Shown in pieces: positions 1 through 15,370 of a stretch of DNA of 64,000 nt. Origin of the DNA: Tepidicella baoligensis (lineage in GTDB: Bacteria > Pseudomonadota > Gammaproteobacteria > Burkholderiales > Burkholderiaceae_C); NCBI RefSeq assembly GCF_013432195.1, contig NZ_JACCDB010000005.1:1-64000 (forward strand). Reading direction: 5' to 3'. The position numbers were made by a program, and so were the translations under genes. The notes under the pieces were generated by a model that saw only the letters and a program-made list of their open reading frames with translations, searched no databases and was not told where the DNA came from. The first letter of the stretch is position 1. Each line of letters starts with the position of its first letter.

Positions 1-81
1 GCCCGGCTTGACCAGCAGCTCAATGACCGCCACGTCAGAAAAATCCCCGATGTCCGGGACCCTCACTTCGATCAGTGCCAT
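1..81 (-). CDS. aceF: Pyruvate dehydrogenase E2 (dihydrolipoyl acetyltransferase), N-terminal fragment
   Basis: Only the first 27 codons are in the window; the gene runs off the left edge. The peptide begins MALIEVRVPDIGDF, the opening strand of a lipoyl (biotinyl-like) domain as found at the N terminus of E2 acyltransferases. A GGAGA ribosome site sits just upstream of the ATG at position 81, and the start lies 18 bases downstream of the aceE stop. Gene order aceE-aceF on one strand is the usual PDH arrangement. E2 carries the lipoyl arm that takes the acetyl group from E1 to CoA. The lipoylated lysine itself lies outside the window. Confidence 0.85.
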   Translation of the reverse strand, partial: MALIEVRVPDIGDFSDVAVIELLVKPG

Positions 82-99
82 GTTCTCGTCTCCGGTGCG

Positions 100-2820
<2,721 letters not shown>

Positions 2821-2980
2821 GCGGTGTCTCCTCTATTGGATGAGCAAAGGTTAAAGCGACTGTGCCGCCCTGTCAGCAAGTTTCGCACAGATTTTCCTTG
2901 TTTTCAACATGCAGATGTTTGTTTCATAATATAAAATAATGAAGAGTGAATGTATTCGGGTTATCCCATAGACTTCACGG
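2821..2980. promoter_or_regulatory. Divergent control region between aceE and the sensor kinase
   Basis: This 160-base gap between divergent genes contains the most AT-rich stretch of its surroundings (about 2890-2945). On the plus strand CATAAT (2925-2930) and the overlapping TATAAA (2930-2935) are possible -10 elements for the kinase gene. On the minus strand TTGAAA (complement of 2902-2907) is a possible -35 for aceE, but no convincing -10 follows at the right spacing. Both transcription units must start here, so the region is a promoter region by position; exact elements are uncertain. Confidence 0.5.
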
Positions 2981-5485
2981 ATGGATTCCCCCACTTCTTC
3001 CACCCCACGACGCGAATTCGTGACGCCGCTGCAATGGTGGCGCCGCTGGTGGCGTGGTCTCAGCCCCGGCCGACAAGACCGGCTCGTCAGCATCGGGCCT
3101 TTGCTGTCGGTGTTGCTGTTTCTGGCGGCCATCGTGGCTGCCCTCACCTACTTCACCCTGGAAGAAGCGGATCGCGAGCAAGAAGCGGTGACCCGGGACG
3201 TGGAATACGCCCAACAGCGGCTGCGCCTGCGCCTGATCGAGCGGCAGGAACAACTGATGCGCATCGCTCGCGACATCTCCAACCGCGACATCGAGGAGAT
3301 GGAATTCAACTTTCAGGCCGAGACCCTGGTCGTGCAATACCCAGAGCTGCTGGCCATCACTTGGCTGAACGCACGGCGGGAAGTGGTGACGGCCTACACC
3401 TCCCCCAGCGCACCGGAGGCCCTCAACCGCCAGAGCGGCCAGATGCTCCCCCCCGACGCCGCAGACGGCCTCTTCGAGCTCGTGCGGGATCTGCGCCAAC
3501 CCCTGTACAGCCGCCCCCAATCCCAGGCTGGCCGGGAAACGACCATCTCGCTGCTGGTGCCCCTCAACGAGCAGGGCCGTTTCAGTGGGGCCTTGATGGC
3601 CGAATACTCGATCGATGGCCTGCTGCGCTTCGGCGTACCCACCGAAGTCATGGCCCGTTACGCCGTGGCCCTGCTCGATGAGCAGCGACAGGTGTTGGCG
3701 GGTTCGGTGCATGTACCGCAGGCGACCGGGCTGCGCCGGCTGCCCTGGGCCGCAGAGCCACACCGTTACGAGATGCCGGTCGCCCCCATCGGCAACAGCC
3801 TGATCATCCAGGCGGTGGGTTACCGGACCAGCCGCGACAGCATGGGCGAGGCGTTTTTCTGGGTCGTAGGCGCCCTGAGCGCACTCACCGTCTGGATGTT
3901 GCTGGCCAACCTGCGTCACAGCCGCCGGCGACTCCAAGCCCAGCGCGCCTTGATGGTGGAGACAAACTTCCGCCGTGCGATGGAGAACTCCATGCTCACG
4001 GGCATCCGCGCGCTCGACCTCAAGGGCCGCATCACCTATGTGAACCCCGCCTTCTGCTCCATGACCGGCTGGACTGAGCAAGAATTGATTGGAACCATGC
4101 CCCCCTTCCCCTATTGGCCTGAATCGGACATCGAAACCCTCTCGGCCCGACTAAAAGATGAGCTCAACGGTCGCACCACACCGGGTGGTTTCGAAGTCCC
4201 GGTGAAGCGTAAAAACGGCAGCATCTTCTACGCGCGGATGTACGTCTCGCCCCTGATCGACGGACAGGGACAGCAAACCGGCTGGATGACCTCCGTCACC
4301 GACATCACCGAACCGAAGCGCATCCGGGAAGAGTTGACAGCCTCCTACGACCGCTTCACCACCGTGCTCGACAGCCTGGACGAGGCGATTTCCGTCGCCC
4401 CGCTGAGCAGCGCCGAACTGCTGTTCGCCAACCGCATGTACCAGACCTGGTTCGGCGCCAGCGGCCGCGGTCACCGCCAGCTGGTCGAGCTGTCCTCAAC
4501 CATCCCAGAGGGGCCGATCACCGACAACCAGGACCAGGTGGACGTGCTCGCCGGACTGCCCACCGATGCCCTTTTCGAAGCCGCCACCGACAGCGCCGAG
4601 ATCTATCTGCCGGAGCTCAACAAATGGCTGGAGGTGCGCACCCGTTACCTGACCTGGGTGGACGGCCGGCTGGCGCAGATGGTGATCGCCACCGACATCA
4701 CCGTGCGCCGCCACGCCGAGGAACAGGCCGCCCTGCAGCAGGAACGCGCCGAAGCCGCCAGCCGCCTCATCACCATGGGGGAAATGGCCTCCAGCGTGGC
4801 GCACGAACTCAACCAGCCGCTGACAGCCATCAGCAACTACAGCAGTGGCATGATCTCGCGCCTGAAAAAACAACAGATCACCGAAGACGAACTGCTCAAC
4901 GCCCTGGAAAAAACCGAGAGACAGGCACAACGGGCCGGACAGATCATCCAACGCATCCGGGCGTTCGTGAAACGCAGCGAACCGAACCCGACCCTCTCCG
5001 ACGTCGCCCAGATGGTCAATAACGCCACCGAACTGGCCGACATCGAACTGCGCCGGCACATGATCCGGCTCAATACCTATGTTGCAGCGCGCCTGCCCAA
5101 GCTCATGGTGGACCCGATCCTGATCGAACAGGTGTTGATCAACCTGTTGAAAAATGCCGGCGAAGCCATCGTGCAGGCCCAGCGTCCTCAGGCCCAGCGG
5201 TACGTGGAGCTGACCGTCACGCCGCGCCAGATCGAGGGCGCCGAAACGGTGGAGTTCTCTGTGAGGGATACGGGCCAGGGGATACCGCCCGAGCAACTGG
5301 AACGCATCTACGAGGCTTTTTACAGCACCAAAGCCGAGGGCATGGGCATCGGCCTGAAGCTGTGCCGGTCCATCGTCGAGTCCCACCATGGCAGACTGCA
5401 GGCGCGAAACCTCTACAATGGGCCTGAAATTACGGGGTGTGAATTCAGTTTTTGGATTCCCGTGAGCACCGGGGTCAAGACCTAA
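2981..5485 (+). CDS. Membrane-bound PAS-domain sensor histidine kinase (FixL/DctB-like)
   Basis: An 834-residue inner-membrane histidine kinase. Order of parts: TM helix at about 37-60; a roughly 230-residue periplasmic region; second TM at about 289-310; a PAS domain (330-445) and a second PAS-like domain (455-575); a short coiled linker; a HisKA helix with the phospho-acceptor in SVAHELNQP (His608); then an HATPase domain with an N box (NLLKNAGEA, about 721-729), G1 box (DTGQGIP, 763-769) and G2 box (GMGIGLKL, 787-794). The two-TM periplasmic layout with AHELNQP is typical of DctB/FixL-type kinases paired with FixJ- or NtrC-type regulators. A FixJ-like regulator gene follows 51 bases downstream. 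Ligand unknown; divergence from aceEF suggests a carbon-metabolism signal, which is inference. The ATG start has only a weak ribosome site. Confidence 0.9.
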   Translation: MDSPTSSTPRREFVTPLQWWRRWWRGLSPGRQDRLVSIGPLLSVLLFLAAIVAALTYFTLEEADREQEAVTRDVEYAQQRLRLRLIERQEQLMRIARDISNRDIEEMEFNFQAETLVVQYPELLAITWLNARREVVTAYTSPSAPEALNRQSGQMLPPDAADGLFELVRDLRQPLYSRPQSQAGRETTISLLVPLNEQGRFSGALMAEYSIDGLLRFGVPTEVMARYAVALLDEQRQVLAGSVHVPQATGLRRLPWAAEPHRYEMPVAPIGNSLIIQAVGYRTSRDSMGEAFFWVVGALSALTVWMLLANLRHSRRRLQAQRALMVETNFRRAMENSMLTGIRALDLKGRITYVNPAFCSMTGWTEQELIGTMPPFPYWPESDIETLSARLKDELNGRTTPGGFEVPVKRKNGSIFYARMYVSPLIDGQGQQTGWMTSVTDITEPKRIREELTASYDRFTTVLDSLDEAISVAPLSSAELLFANRMYQTWFGASGRGHRQLVELSSTIPEGPITDNQDQVDVLAGLPTDALFEAATDSAEIYLPELNKWLEVRTRYLTWVDGRLAQMVIATDITVRRHAEEQAALQQERAEAASRLITMGEMASSVAHELNQPLTAISNYSSGMISRLKKQQITEDELLNALEKTERQAQRAGQIIQRIRAFVKRSEPNPTLSDVAQMVNNATELADIELRRHMIRLNTYVAARLPKLMVDPILIEQVLINLLKNAGEAIVQAQRPQAQRYVELTVTPRQIEGAETVEFSVRDTGQGIPPEQLERIYEAFYSTKAEGMGIGLKLCRSIVESHHGRLQARNLYNGPEITGCEFSFWIPVSTGVKT

Positions 5486-5495
5486 CCACCCGTAA

Positions 5496-5515
5496 GCGCC
5501 CTCACCGCCGGGCGC
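5496..5515 (+). other. Small hairpin between kinase and regulator genes
   Basis: GCGCCC (5496-5501) and GGGCGC (5510-5515) form a perfect 6-bp inverted repeat with an 8-base loop in the 51-base gap before the regulator gene. No T tract follows, so it is not an intrinsic terminator. It could stabilise mRNA or tune expression of the second gene; equally it may be chance in GC-rich DNA. Confidence 0.3.
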
Positions 5516-5536
5516 GCGACAACGAGAAAGAGTGAG

Positions 5537-6160
5537 ATGAGCCTGATTCCGAAACGTGGCACGGTTTATGTGGTTGACGACGACGAGGCGGTCCGCGACT
5601 CGTTGCAGTGGCTGCTCGAAGGTCAGGATTACCGTGTGCGATGTTTCGAATCTGCCGAAGCCTTTCTGAGCCGATACGACCCGCGGGAGGTGGCCTGCCT
5701 GATCGCCGATATCCGCATGGGTGGCATGAGCGGCATGGAGCTGCAAGACCGGCTGATCGAGCGCCACTCCCCCTTGCCCATCGTGTTCATCACCGGACAT
5801 GGCGATGTCCCCATGGCGGTGGAGTCGATGAAAAAGGGCGCGCTGGACTTCATCCAGAAGCCGTTCAACGAGGCGCAACTGGTGCACCTCGTCGAGCGCA
5901 TGCTGGAGACGGCGCGTGAGGTGTTCGCCGTGCACCAGCAGGCTGCCACCCGCGAAGCCCTGCTCGGCAAGCTCACCACCCGAGAATCCCAGGTACTGGA
6001 GCGCATCGTGGCCGGGCGGCTGAACAAGCAGATCGCGGATGACCTCGGCATCAGCATCAAAACGGTGGAAGCCCACCGCGCCAACATCATGGAGAAGCTG
6101 GGCGCCAACACGGTCGCCGACCTGTTGAAAATCGCCCTCGCCCCTACGGCCAAAACCTGA
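5537..6160 (+). CDS. FixJ/NarL-type response regulator
   Basis: A 207-residue response regulator: receiver domain with the acidic pair DDD (14-16), phospho-acceptor Asp58 (IADIR), Thr86 and Lys108, then a LuxR/FixJ-type helix-turn-helix (about 144-205; [22 protein letters not shown]). The [10 protein letters not shown] and LDFIQKPF segments are characteristic of the FixJ/TtrR/DctR branch. It is presumably phosphorylated by the kinase encoded immediately upstream and binds DNA as a dimer. Targets are not evident; the divergent aceEF promoter region is the nearest candidate, which is inference. The ATG at 5537 follows a weak GAGTGAG ribosome site. Confidence 0.92.
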   Translation: MSLIPKRGTVYVVDDDEAVRDSLQWLLEGQDYRVRCFESAEAFLSRYDPREVACLIADIRMGGMSGMELQDRLIERHSPLPIVFITGHGDVPMAVESMKKGALDFIQKPFNEAQLVHLVERMLETAREVFAVHQQAATREALLGKLTTRESQVLERIVAGRLNKQIADDLGISIKTVEAHRANIMEKLGANTVADLLKIALAPTAKT

Positions 6161-6194
6161 CCCTTCATCCTTCCCGATTTTCGCCAGCCTTATC

Positions 6195-7046
6195 ATGACC
6201 GCCCAATTGATCGACGGCAACGCGCTGTCACGCCAACTGCGCGCCGAAGTCTCGCAACGTGTCGCCAACCTCAAGGCACGCGGCATCACCCCCGGCCTCG
6301 CCGTCATTCTGGTCGGGGACGACCCGGCCAGCCAGGTCTATGTGCGCAACAAGGTCAAGGCCTGCGAAGACACCGGCATCCATTCCGTGCTGGAAAAGTA
6401 CGAATCCAGCCTGAGCGAAGCGGCCTTGCTGGCACGCGTGCAAGCACTGAACCACGATCCGACCATCCACGGCATCCTGGTCCAGTTGCCACTGCCCGCC
6501 CACATCGACGCGCACAAGGTGATCGAGGCCATTTCCCCGGCCAAGGACGTGGATGGCTTCCACGTCGCCAGCGCCGGAGCGCTCATGGTGGGGCAGCCCG
6601 GTTTCTGGCCCTGCACGCCTTACGGATGCATCAAGATGCTGGAGTCCATCGGCTATGACCTCAAGGGCAAACATGCCGTGGTCATCGGCCGCAGCAACAT
6701 CGTCGGCAAGCCCATGGCGCTGATGCTGCTCCAACGAGACGCCACCGTCACCATCTGCCACTCGCGCACGGCCGACTTGAAAGCCCTGACGCTGCAGGCC
6801 GATGTGATCGTGGCCGCCGTGGGCAAGCGCCACGTGCTCACAGCCGACATGGTCAAACCCGGCGCCGTGGTGCTCGACGTCGGGATGAACCGCAACGACG
6901 AGGGCAAGCTGTGTGGCGATGTGGATTTCGAGGGCGTCAGGCAAGTCGCTGGCTGGATCACGCCCGTACCGGGAGGCGTGGGCCCGATGACCATCACCAT
7001 GCTGATGGTCAACACACTGGAATCGGCCGAGCGTTCGACCGGCTGA
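6195..7046 (+). CDS. folD: Bifunctional methylenetetrahydrofolate dehydrogenase / cyclohydrolase
   Basis: Interconverts 5,10-methylene-THF, 5,10-methenyl-THF and 10-formyl-THF using NADP+, supplying one-carbon units for purines and initiator formyl-Met-tRNA. 283 residues, the usual length. Visible motifs: YVxxK with the catalytic Lys53, KDVDG (117-121), the dinucleotide-binding GRSNIVGKP (165-173) and the C-terminal PGGVGPMT (259-266). It lies 34 bases after the response regulator on the same strand and may share its transcript, though the link is probably positional. It converges with the DUF4149 gene with only 6 bases between stops. Confidence 0.96.
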   Translation: MTAQLIDGNALSRQLRAEVSQRVANLKARGITPGLAVILVGDDPASQVYVRNKVKACEDTGIHSVLEKYESSLSEAALLARVQALNHDPTIHGILVQLPLPAHIDAHKVIEAISPAKDVDGFHVASAGALMVGQPGFWPCTPYGCIKMLESIGYDLKGKHAVVIGRSNIVGKPMALMLLQRDATVTICHSRTADLKALTLQADVIVAAVGKRHVLTADMVKPGAVVLDVGMNRNDEGKLCGDVDFEGVRQVAGWITPVPGGVGPMTITMLMVNTLESAERSTG

Positions 7047-7052
7047 GGCGGC

Positions 7053-7517
7053 TCAGACCGCTGGCGCTTCGGCCCGGCGGGCAAACCACCACAGGACGCG
7101 CAAGGCACAGAGCCATTGCAGGAGCACCAGCGCACTCCCCAGGGTATGCCAGAAACGCAGGTCGCCCCCCGAAACACGGGCCGTCAGGATGCGTTCGGCC
7201 ACCCCGTGCTCCTGCACCAGCGCAGCCAGTGCGGCCAGCAGCAACCAGGGCAACAGGACCCAGCGGGCCGTGACTTCAGCCGATTGCAGACGCTGCAGAC
7301 GCCCCCACAAGATCAGGCTCAACGCCACCACCACACTGGCCCAGGCCTGAACCTGAAACAGTCTGGCCGCATAGCCGCCTGCCTGCGCCGGGTTGCCCAA
7401 GACGCCAAAGGCCATGGGTACCGCCACGAAACTCAATGCCGACAAGCCCCCCCACCACAAGGCGGCGAGCAGCAACGGCCAGCGATCCAGAAGCGGCTGC
7501 ATGCTGAACCGGCTCAC
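7053..7517 (-). CDS. DUF4149 (TMEM205-like) membrane protein
   Basis: A 154-residue integral membrane protein with about four hydrophobic helices ([63 protein letters not shown]). The pattern matches DUF4149, commonly found beside greA/carB in Burkholderiales; its molecular role is unknown. I used the GTG at 7517 because it overlaps the greA stop (GTGA), implying translational coupling; an in-frame ATG at 7502 is an equally reasonable start. It is the last gene of the long minus-strand run. Confidence 0.75.
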   Translation of the reverse strand: MSRFSMQPLLDRWPLLLAALWWGGLSALSFVAVPMAFGVLGNPAQAGGYAARLFQVQAWASVVVALSLILWGRLQRLQSAEVTARWVLLPWLLLAALAALVQEHGVAERILTARVSGGDLRFWHTLGSALVLLQWLCALRVLWWFARRAEAPAV

Positions 7518-7990
7518 TCGTAACGCACCGCCACCACCTCGAAGCGCTTGACGCCACCGGGTGCCTGCACTTCGGCCACGTCGCCTTCTTCCTTGCCGAT
7601 CAAGGCACGAGCGATGGGGCTGGAGATGTTGATCAGCCCCAGCTTGAGGTCGGCCTCGTCCTCACCCACGATCTGGTAGGTCACGACCTCGCCGGTGGTT
7701 TCCTCCTCCAGTTCGACCGTGGCACCAAACACCACCCGCCCCCCTGCATCCAGGGCGGCGGGGTCGATGATCTGCGCCACCGAAAGCTTGCTTTCGATTT
7801 CGGCGATGCGGCCTTCGATGAAACCCTGACGCTCTTTGGCAGCATCGTAATCCGCGTTCTCGCTCAGATCGCCCTGGGCACGGGCTTCGGCAATCGCGTT
7901 GATGACCGCAGGTCGGTCCACGGTCTTGAGACGGTGCAACTCCTCCTTGAGCTTGTCGGCACCGCGCTTGGTCACGGGAATGGTGGGCAT
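7514..7990 (-). CDS. greA: Transcription elongation factor GreA
   Basis: 158 residues, the standard length. GreA enters the secondary channel of stalled RNA polymerase and stimulates cleavage of backtracked RNA. The N-terminal coiled coil carries the acidic tip ([20 protein letters not shown] region, about 40-60) with the catalytic acidic residues, followed by the FKBP-like C-terminal domain (about 80-158, ending in [10 protein letters not shown] and the GGV..FEV strand). The ATG at 7990 has a good GGAG ribosome site. It is downstream of carB in the same orientation, separated by a hairpin-bearing leader. Confidence 0.96.
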   Translation of the reverse strand: MPTIPVTKRGADKLKEELHRLKTVDRPAVINAIAEARAQGDLSENADYDAAKERQGFIEGRIAEIESKLSVAQIIDPAALDAGGRVVFGATVELEEETTGEVVTYQIVGEDEADLKLGLINISSPIARALIGKEEGDVAEVQAPGGVKRFEVVAVRYE

Positions 7991-8010
7991 TTGTCGATCT
8001 CCAAAAGCAA

Positions 8011-8036
8011 ACCGCCGATCGTTCCCAATCGGCGGT
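8011..8036 (-). terminator. Hairpin in the carB-greA gap (terminator or greA leader attenuator)
   Basis: ACCGCCGAT (8011-8019) and ATCGGCGGT (8028-8036) form a perfect 9-bp stem with an 8-base loop. Read on the minus strand the stem is followed by TTGCTTTT, an imperfect T tract, and then directly by the greA ribosome site. It can act as a partial intrinsic terminator after carB or as a structure in the greA leader. Efficiency cannot be judged from sequence. Confidence 0.6.
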
Positions 8037-8113
8037 GTGGTTGAAGGGATTATGCCTCAAGCTGAATCATTCGGGCCAGGGCGACGCACCGGGAAAGCCC
8101 TGAGGCAAGGACA

Positions 8114-11383
<3,270 letters not shown>

Positions 11384-11479
11384 ATTCGCTCTCGCAGGAC
11401 CGCTCCAAGGGAGCGAAGGCCCCAATCACACGGATCAGTTGGGGCAGTGAAACGGCACAGCCGTGAACGCGGGGGTGCA

Positions 11480-12649
11480 TCAACCTTTCGGCTCCATCAT
11501 CCGGATGAAACGGTCGAACAGGTAGGCGATGTCGTGCGGACCAGGGGACGCCTCAGGGTGACCCTGGAAGCAGAAGGCAGGCCGGTCGGTGCGCTCCAGA
11601 CCCTGAAGCGTGCCGTCGAACAGGCTGATGTGGGTGGGGCGCAGGTTGGCCGGCAGTGACTCCATCTCCACCGCGAAACCGTGGTTTTGGCTGGTGATGC
11701 TGACGCGGCCATTGTCAAGGTCTTTGACTGGGTGGTTGGCACCATGATGGCCGTGGGGCATCTTGAAGGTCTTGGCGCCGCTGGCCAGGGCCATGATCTG
11801 ATGCCCCAGACAAATGCCGAAGATCGGGATGCCCGTCTCGATGAGTTCGCGCGCTGCGGCGATGGCATAGTCGCAGGGCTCGGGGTCGCCAGGACCGTTG
11901 GAGAGGAAAATGCCGTCCGGGTTGTGCCTGAGCACTTCAGACGCGGGCGTCTGGGCCGGCACCACGGTGACCTTGCAACCGCGCTCGGCCAGCATGCGCA
12001 GGATGTTTTTTTTCACCCCGAAGTCGTAGGCCACCACATGAAAGCGCGGGGTGGTCAACTCGCCATAGCCGGGCGTGCCGTCTTCGCGGGCCAGTTGCCA
12101 CTCGGTCTGGGTCCAGACGTAAGGCTGCTTCGTGCTCACCACTTTCGCCAAATCTTGCCCGGCCATGCTGGGGGCGCTCTTCGCTGCTGCCACGGCCTGT
12201 GCCTTCAAGGCTTCGGTCACCTCCTGGCCCTGACCCAGGCCGATGATGGCGCCATTCTGCGAGCCTCTGGCACGCAGGATGCGCGTGAGCTTGCGGGTAT
12301 CGATCCCGGCAATGGCCACCGTGCCCTCACGCTGGAGATATTCGCTCAATGTGAGCTGCGCGCGGAAATTGGAAGCCAGGAGGGGCAGGTCTTTGATGAT
12401 CAGGCCGGCGGCGTGAACGGCATCGGACTCCACGTCGTCATCGTTGACACCGTAGTTGCCGATGTGCGGATACGTGAGCGTCACGATCTGCTGCCGGTAG
12501 CTCGGATCGGTGAGGATTTCCTGATAGCCGGTGATGGCGGTGTTGAAGACCACCTCGCCCACGGTCTGGCCCGCAGCACCGATGGACACACCGGTAAAGA
12601 CCGTGCCGTCTGCGAGAGCGAGAATGGCTTTTGCGGGGACGGAAAACAC
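11480..12649 (-). CDS. carA: Carbamoyl-phosphate synthase small (glutaminase) subunit
   Basis: Hydrolyses glutamine and channels ammonia to CarB. The N-terminal CPSase small-chain domain is followed by a class I glutamine amidotransferase domain; the nucleophile motif is in GICLGHQ and the His/Glu pair in [12 protein letters not shown] chose the GTG at 12649 (389 residues) because a GGAG ribosome site lies at the right distance upstream and the peptide then begins [15 protein letters not shown] like homologues; a longer frame starts at 12673. The gap to carB contains two short inverted repeats (CGCTCC/GGAGCG at 11401-11415 and CCCCAA/TTGGGG nearby) of unknown meaning. Confidence 0.95.
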   Translation of the reverse strand: MFSVPAKAILALADGTVFTGVSIGAAGQTVGEVVFNTAITGYQEILTDPSYRQQIVTLTYPHIGNYGVNDDDVESDAVHAAGLIIKDLPLLASNFRAQLTLSEYLQREGTVAIAGIDTRKLTRILRARGSQNGAIIGLGQGQEVTEALKAQAVAAAKSAPSMAGQDLAKVVSTKQPYVWTQTEWQLAREDGTPGYGELTTPRFHVVAYDFGVKKNILRMLAERGCKVTVVPAQTPASEVLRHNPDGIFLSNGPGDPEPCDYAIAAARELIETGIPIFGICLGHQIMALASGAKTFKMPHGHHGANHPVKDLDNGRVSITSQNHGFAVEMESLPANLRPTHISLFDGTLQGLERTDRPAFCFQGHPEASPGPHDIAYLFDRFIRMMEPKG

Positions 12650-12762
12650 GGAGCACTCCAGTTTTGGACGCACCTGTGCCCGCCAGAAAATGTGGTGAAT
12701 TTCAGGGGGAGGAGGCCGGCCGCAGCCGACAGCAGGTGCGTTGGGTTAGGGTAAACCTTGGC

Positions 12763-12768
12763 ATTATA
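12763..12768 (-). promoter_or_regulatory. Probable carAB promoter -10 element
   Basis: A perfect TATAAT on the minus strand (complement of 12763-12768) lies about 115 bases upstream of the carA start and overlaps the TAA stop of the upstream methyltransferase gene. No good -35 is seen at 16-18 bases, so it may be activator-dependent. It would give carAB its own promoter inside the long minus-strand gene run, with a leader of about 105 bases. Confidence 0.5.
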
Positions 12769-13543
12769 GCCGAGCGACACCTGCCGAAACGGCGCTCGCG
12801 TGCAGGCAAATGGCCGCGGCGGCGGCCACGTTCAGCGACTCCTCGCCTCCAGGCTGGGCGATGCGGACATGATGCCGGGCCCGCCGCATCAGTTCGTCGG
12901 AAAGCCCTTGTCCCTCGTGCCCCAGCAGCCAGGCGCACGGCCATGGCAAAGCGGCTTCGTGCAACCACTGCCCCTGGTGCGAACTGGTCGCGATCGAGGG
13001 CAGGCCCAGCCGATCGAGGTCGGCCACCCCACCCCCCTCCACGAGATGCAAACCGAAATGCGCCCCCATACCGGCGCGCAACACTTTCGGTGCCCACAGA
13101 GCGACCGTACCCTTGAGGGCCACCACCTGCTTGAACCCGAAAGCGGCCGCACTGCGCAGGATGGACCCCACATTACCAGGATCCTGCAGCCGATCGAGCA
13201 CCACGGTCGGCACCGCTGGCCGCACCTCGTCGTGAGGGGGAAGATCGAACAGACCCGCCACGGGCGGCGGTGACTCCAGTCCGCTGATCCATGCCATGAG
13301 CCGGTCGGCCACCACGATTCGACGCACCTCACGCGGCAAATCCCAGTCCTCAGCCACATGCGGCCGGGAGGCCGTCACCACGATCGCAGAGGGCACATGC
13401 CCTCGGGCCAGCAGGGCGCGACACAGATGGTCACCTTCGAGCCACACCTGCCCCGCCTTGCGGTAGGCGGCGCTGTCCTGAGCCAAAGAGCGGCACCGTT
13501 TGGCCCAGGGGTTGTCGCGGGAGGAAATGAGTTCGGGGTTCAT
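12764..13543 (-). CDS. SpoU/TrmH-family RNA 2'-O-methyltransferase
   Basis: A SPOUT-fold ribose methyltransferase. The three SpoU motifs are visible: NVGSILRSAAAFG (motif 1), LLGHEGQGLSDEL (motif 2) and EESLNVAAAAAICLHA (motif 3, forming the AdoMet-binding knot). An N-terminal substrate-binding-like region (SSRDNPWAKRCRSLAQ) resembles the RlmB/TsnR type, but the exact rRNA or tRNA target is not determinable. The start is uncertain: ATG at 13543 (used, best family fit), ATG at 13558, or TTG at 13567 overlapping the rnhB stop. It sits between rnhB and carA on the same strand. A separate RlmB gene is at 36338-37081. Confidence 0.85.
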   Translation of the reverse strand: MNPELISSRDNPWAKRCRSLAQDSAAYRKAGQVWLEGDHLCRALLARGHVPSAIVVTASRPHVAEDWDLPREVRRIVVADRLMAWISGLESPPPVAGLFDLPPHDEVRPAVPTVVLDRLQDPGNVGSILRSAAAFGFKQVVALKGTVALWAPKVLRAGMGAHFGLHLVEGGGVADLDRLGLPSIATSSHQGQWLHEAALPWPCAWLLGHEGQGLSDELMRRARHHVRIAQPGGEESLNVAAAAAICLHASAVSAGVARL

Positions 13544-13563
13544 GAGGGGGCGCGGCATCGGGC

Positions 13564-14199
13564 TCAAGACGACACCCCCGCATCACGCCTCAACGGCGTG
13601 GGGTGCAACGCTTCGGCCACGGGCGCGAAGCTGCGGCGGTGCTCGGGACATGGCCCCCAACGGCGCAAGGCCTCCAGGTGTTGCACCGTCCCATACCCTT
13701 TGTGCTGGTCGAACCCGTACTGTGGGTATTGAGCATGGAGATCATCCAGGCCCCGGTCGCGCGTGACCTTGGCCAAAATGGAGGCAGCCGAAATGGCCTG
13801 CACCTTCGCATCGCCCCCCACAATCGCCTCGGCTCGCACATCCAGCACAGGCAAGCGGTTGCCATCGACGAGCACCAGCCGAGGCTTGAGTCGCAGCCCG
13901 GCAACGGCCCGGCGCATGGCCAGCATCGTGGCCTGGAGAACATTGAGGCGATCGATCTCCTCCACGGTGGCCTGCCCCACGGAGCAGCACAGGGCCTTGG
14001 CCCGGATCTCATCATAGAGGCGGTCGCGGCGTGCCGAACTGAGTTTTTTCGAGTCCGCCAACCCGGCAATCGGTTGCGCATCATCCAGAATGACCGCAGC
14101 CGCGACCACCGGCCCCGCCAAGGGACCTCGACCGGCTTCGTCCACCCCCGCGATCAGACCGGCTTCGTCAAGGCACATCCAGGCGAAGGATTGCTGCAC
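13564..14199 (-). CDS. rnhB: Ribonuclease HII
   Basis: Degrades RNA in RNA:DNA hybrids and cuts at single ribonucleotides in DNA. The DEDD metal site is recognisable: [15 protein letters not shown] near the N terminus (Asp and Glu), the Asp in LADSKKLS, and the C-terminal part [13 protein letters not shown]. The frame is open much further upstream into lpxB, but family alignment puts the start at the GTG 14199 (about 211 residues) or the ATG 14178 (204 residues); neither has a strong ribosome site, consistent with coupling to lpxB, which ends at 14210. It belongs to the lpxD-fabZ-lpxA-lpxB-rnhB run. Confidence 0.93.
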   Translation of the reverse strand: MQQSFAWMCLDEAGLIAGVDEAGRGPLAGPVVAAAVILDDAQPIAGLADSKKLSSARRDRLYDEIRAKALCCSVGQATVEEIDRLNVLQATMLAMRRAVAGLRLKPRLVLVDGNRLPVLDVRAEAIVGGDAKVQAISAASILAKVTRDRGLDDLHAQYPQYGFDQHKGYGTVQHLEALRRWGPCPEHRRSFAPVAEALHPTPLRRDAGVSS

Positions 14200-14209
14200 G
14201 GTGTGGGTA

Positions 14210-15370
14210 TCAGGCAAGGACTTTCGCGATCGCATCGGTGGCCAGTCGTGGGGTGTCGAGGGCAAGGGTTTGGTGCAGGGCGGCAAACCGATCCTGCAGC
14301 CGCCGGACGCGATCCCGGGTCGAGGCATCATCGGCCAGCCAGGCCAGCGTGGCATCGGCCAGGGCCTCGGGTGTGGCGGCCTCCTGCAGCAGCTCTGGCA
14401 CCAGGAACTCCTGTGCCAGGATGTTGGGCAGCCCGACCCAGGGCTGCAATCGCTTGCGCTGATGCAGCTTCCAGGAAAACCAGTTCATGTGGTAGGCGAT
14501 CACCATGGGGCGCTTGAACAGCGCCGCTTCCAGCGTGGCCGTCCCGCTCGCGATCAGGGTCACATCACACGCCGCCAACACCGTGTGGGACTCGCCCTGG
14601 ATCACCTGAACCTTGGACTGCAGATCCGCTTCCACCACTTCCTGCACGATACGCGGCTGCAGAGCCGGCACGGCCGGCAGCACGAACCTGAGCTCGGGCC
14701 GGCGTCTCGACATGAGCCGGGCCGCCTGCAAAAAGCGGGGCAGCAAGTGCGCCACCTCTGCGCGCCGGCTGCCCGGCAGGAGTGCGACCACCTCCGACTC
14801 CGGCGGCAGACGGAGTGCTTGCCGCGCAGCCGCACGGTCCGGCACCAGGGGAATCAGCGATGCCAGCGGGTGCCCCACATAAGTCGCCGCCACTCCGTGG
14901 GCATGGAACAACGCCGCCTCGAACGGGAAAATGCACAGCACGTGATCCACGTGGCGGCGAATCTTCTCGATACGCTCGGGTCGCCAGGCCCACACCGCCG
15001 GGGCGACGAAATGCACCGTCTTGACACCGGCGGCACGCAGATCGCCCTCCAGATCGAGGTTGAAGTCGGGAGCGTCCACGCCCACGAACAGCCGCGGCGG
15101 GGCGGCCAACAGGCGGTCGCGCAACTGACGGCGGATGGCCACGATCTCGCGGTAGTGCCGCAGCACCTCCACATAGCCGCGCACGGCCAGTTTGTCACTG
15201 GGCCACCAGGCCTCAAACCCCTGCGCCTGCATCCGAGGGCCACCAATGCCAGCGGCACGCCAGGTCGGCCAACGCCGCTTCAAGCCCGCGAGCAGGCGAG
15301 CCGCCAGCAGGTCGCCCGACGCCTCGCCAGCGACCAACGCCACATCACAAGAGGCGGTTGTCGCGCTCAA
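14210..15370 (-). CDS. lpxB: Lipid-A-disaccharide synthase
   Basis: A GT19 glycosyltransferase that joins UDP-2,3-diacylglucosamine to lipid X, forming the disaccharide core of lipid A at the cytoplasmic face of the inner membrane. 386 residues, usual length. Typical segments are [15 protein letters not shown] at the N terminus, [14 protein letters not shown] and [10 protein letters not shown] in the middle, and [11 protein letters not shown] near the C-terminal donor site. Its start overlaps the lpxA stop by 4 bases (ATGA), so the two are translationally coupled. Confidence 0.96.
   Translation of the reverse strand: MSATTASCDVALVAGEASGDLLAARLLAGLKRRWPTWRAAGIGGPRMQAQGFEAWWPSDKLAVRGYVEVLRHYREIVAIRRQLRDRLLAAPPRLFVGVDAPDFNLDLEGDLRAAGVKTVHFVAPAVWAWRPERIEKIRRHVDHVLCIFPFEAALFHAHGVAATYVGHPLASLIPLVPDRAAARQALRLPPESEVVALLPGSRRAEVAHLLPRFLQAARLMSRRRPELRFVLPAVPALQPRIVQEVVEADLQSKVQVIQGESHTVLAACDVTLIASGTATLEAALFKRPMVIAYHMNWFSWKLHQRKRLQPWVGLPNILAQEFLVPELLQEAATPEALADATLAWLADDASTRDRVRRLQDRFAALHQTLALDTPRLATDAIAKVLA

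Noticed and set aside
4496-6307. 603-codon open frame on the minus strand across the kinase-regulator region
   Set aside because: Low-complexity shadow rich in Gly, His, Val and Gln, spanning two clear genes and the gap between them.
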